From a bacterium (GTDB lineage: Bacteria; Vulcanimicrobiota; Xenobia; Xenobiales; Xenobiaceae), in the NCBI GenBank assembly GCA_017444045.1, contig JAFSXO010000338.1, forward strand, positions 1 through 6,393: 6,393 bases of DNA. Direction: 5' to 3'. A program made the translations under genes and the position numbers. Each line of letters begins with the position of its first letter. Position 1 is the stretch's first letter. Below are positions 6,377 to 6,393 of the stretch, one piece after another. Below the pieces are notes generated by a model. It was not told where the DNA came from, ran no database searches, and saw only the letters and a list, made by a program, of their open reading frames with translations.

Positions 6377-6382
6377 ATTATA
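6377..6382 (-). promoter_or_regulatory. Candidate -10 box reading toward the GNAT gene
   Basis: Read on the minus strand this is TATAAT, a perfect sigma-70-type -10 hexamer. Its -35 partner would fall beyond the right edge of the window and cannot be checked. If used, it would give a leader of roughly 165 nt before the acetyltransferase ATG. Perfect hexamers occur by chance in AT-rich DNA. Confidence 0.25.
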
Positions 6383-6393
6383 GCTCCCCCTAA

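Larger units (their letters stand above)
6206..6393. other. AT-rich non-coding stretch upstream of the GNAT gene
   Basis: The 188 bases are clearly richer in A/T than the rest of the window and hold no supported reading frame on either strand; ATG codons here run quickly into stops. The stretch is the 5' side of the minus-strand acetyltransferase gene and probably contains its promoter. A perfect -10 hexamer and a small interrupted inverted repeat are listed separately. Confidence 0.6.

Overview
The window looks like chromosomal DNA of a Gram-negative-type bacterium. Genes are tightly packed with Shine-Dalgarno leaders, one product carries a Sec signal peptide, and there is a full-length squalene-hopene cyclase. 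I see no phage, transposon, tRNA, rRNA or CRISPR signature. Taxonomy is uncertain. The one lineage hint is a Cys-rich pseudopilin-like module in the gene at 4061-5545 (C-x-x-N-x-x-K-N, then YP, CP-x-GG and a C-x-G-x-x-H end). From memory this is common in non-photosynthetic relatives of cyanobacteria (Vampirovibrionia/Melainabacteria) and a few other phyla. That is a weak inference.

Layout. Five plus-strand genes run head to tail. (1) 3-617 is the 3' part of a gene ending in a class III nucleotide cyclase-like domain that has lost both metal-binding Asp residues. (2) 675-1139 encodes a small three-helix membrane protein of unknown function. (3) 1129-3129 is shc, squalene-hopene cyclase, overlapping gene 2 by 11 nt. 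(4) 3151-3978 encodes an exported thioredoxin-fold protein without a CXXC motif, split by a long Ala/Pro/Ser/Asp-rich insertion. (5) 4061-5545 encodes a membrane-anchored extracytoplasmic protein with a TTG start and the pseudopilin-like module. A sixth gene on the minus strand, 5546-6205, is a GNAT acetyltransferase whose stop codon directly abuts that of gene 5. The last 188 bases (6206-6393) are AT-rich and non-coding and probably hold the promoter of the acetyltransferase gene.

How the genes may work together. Genes 1-4 have short gaps or overlaps and may be one transcript. Gene 5 follows after 82 nt and may belong to it. Shc makes hopanoids, which order the membrane. Genes 2, 4 and 5 are all predicted membrane or envelope proteins, so a cell-envelope theme is plausible. 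No other hopanoid genes (hpnCDE, hpnH and so on) lie in the window. The most unusual points are two degenerate enzyme folds (pseudo-cyclase and CXXC-less thioredoxin fold) flanking a catalytically intact-looking shc, and the pseudopilin-like module in gene 5. A new system is not demonstrated; it would depend on this cluster being conserved elsewhere.
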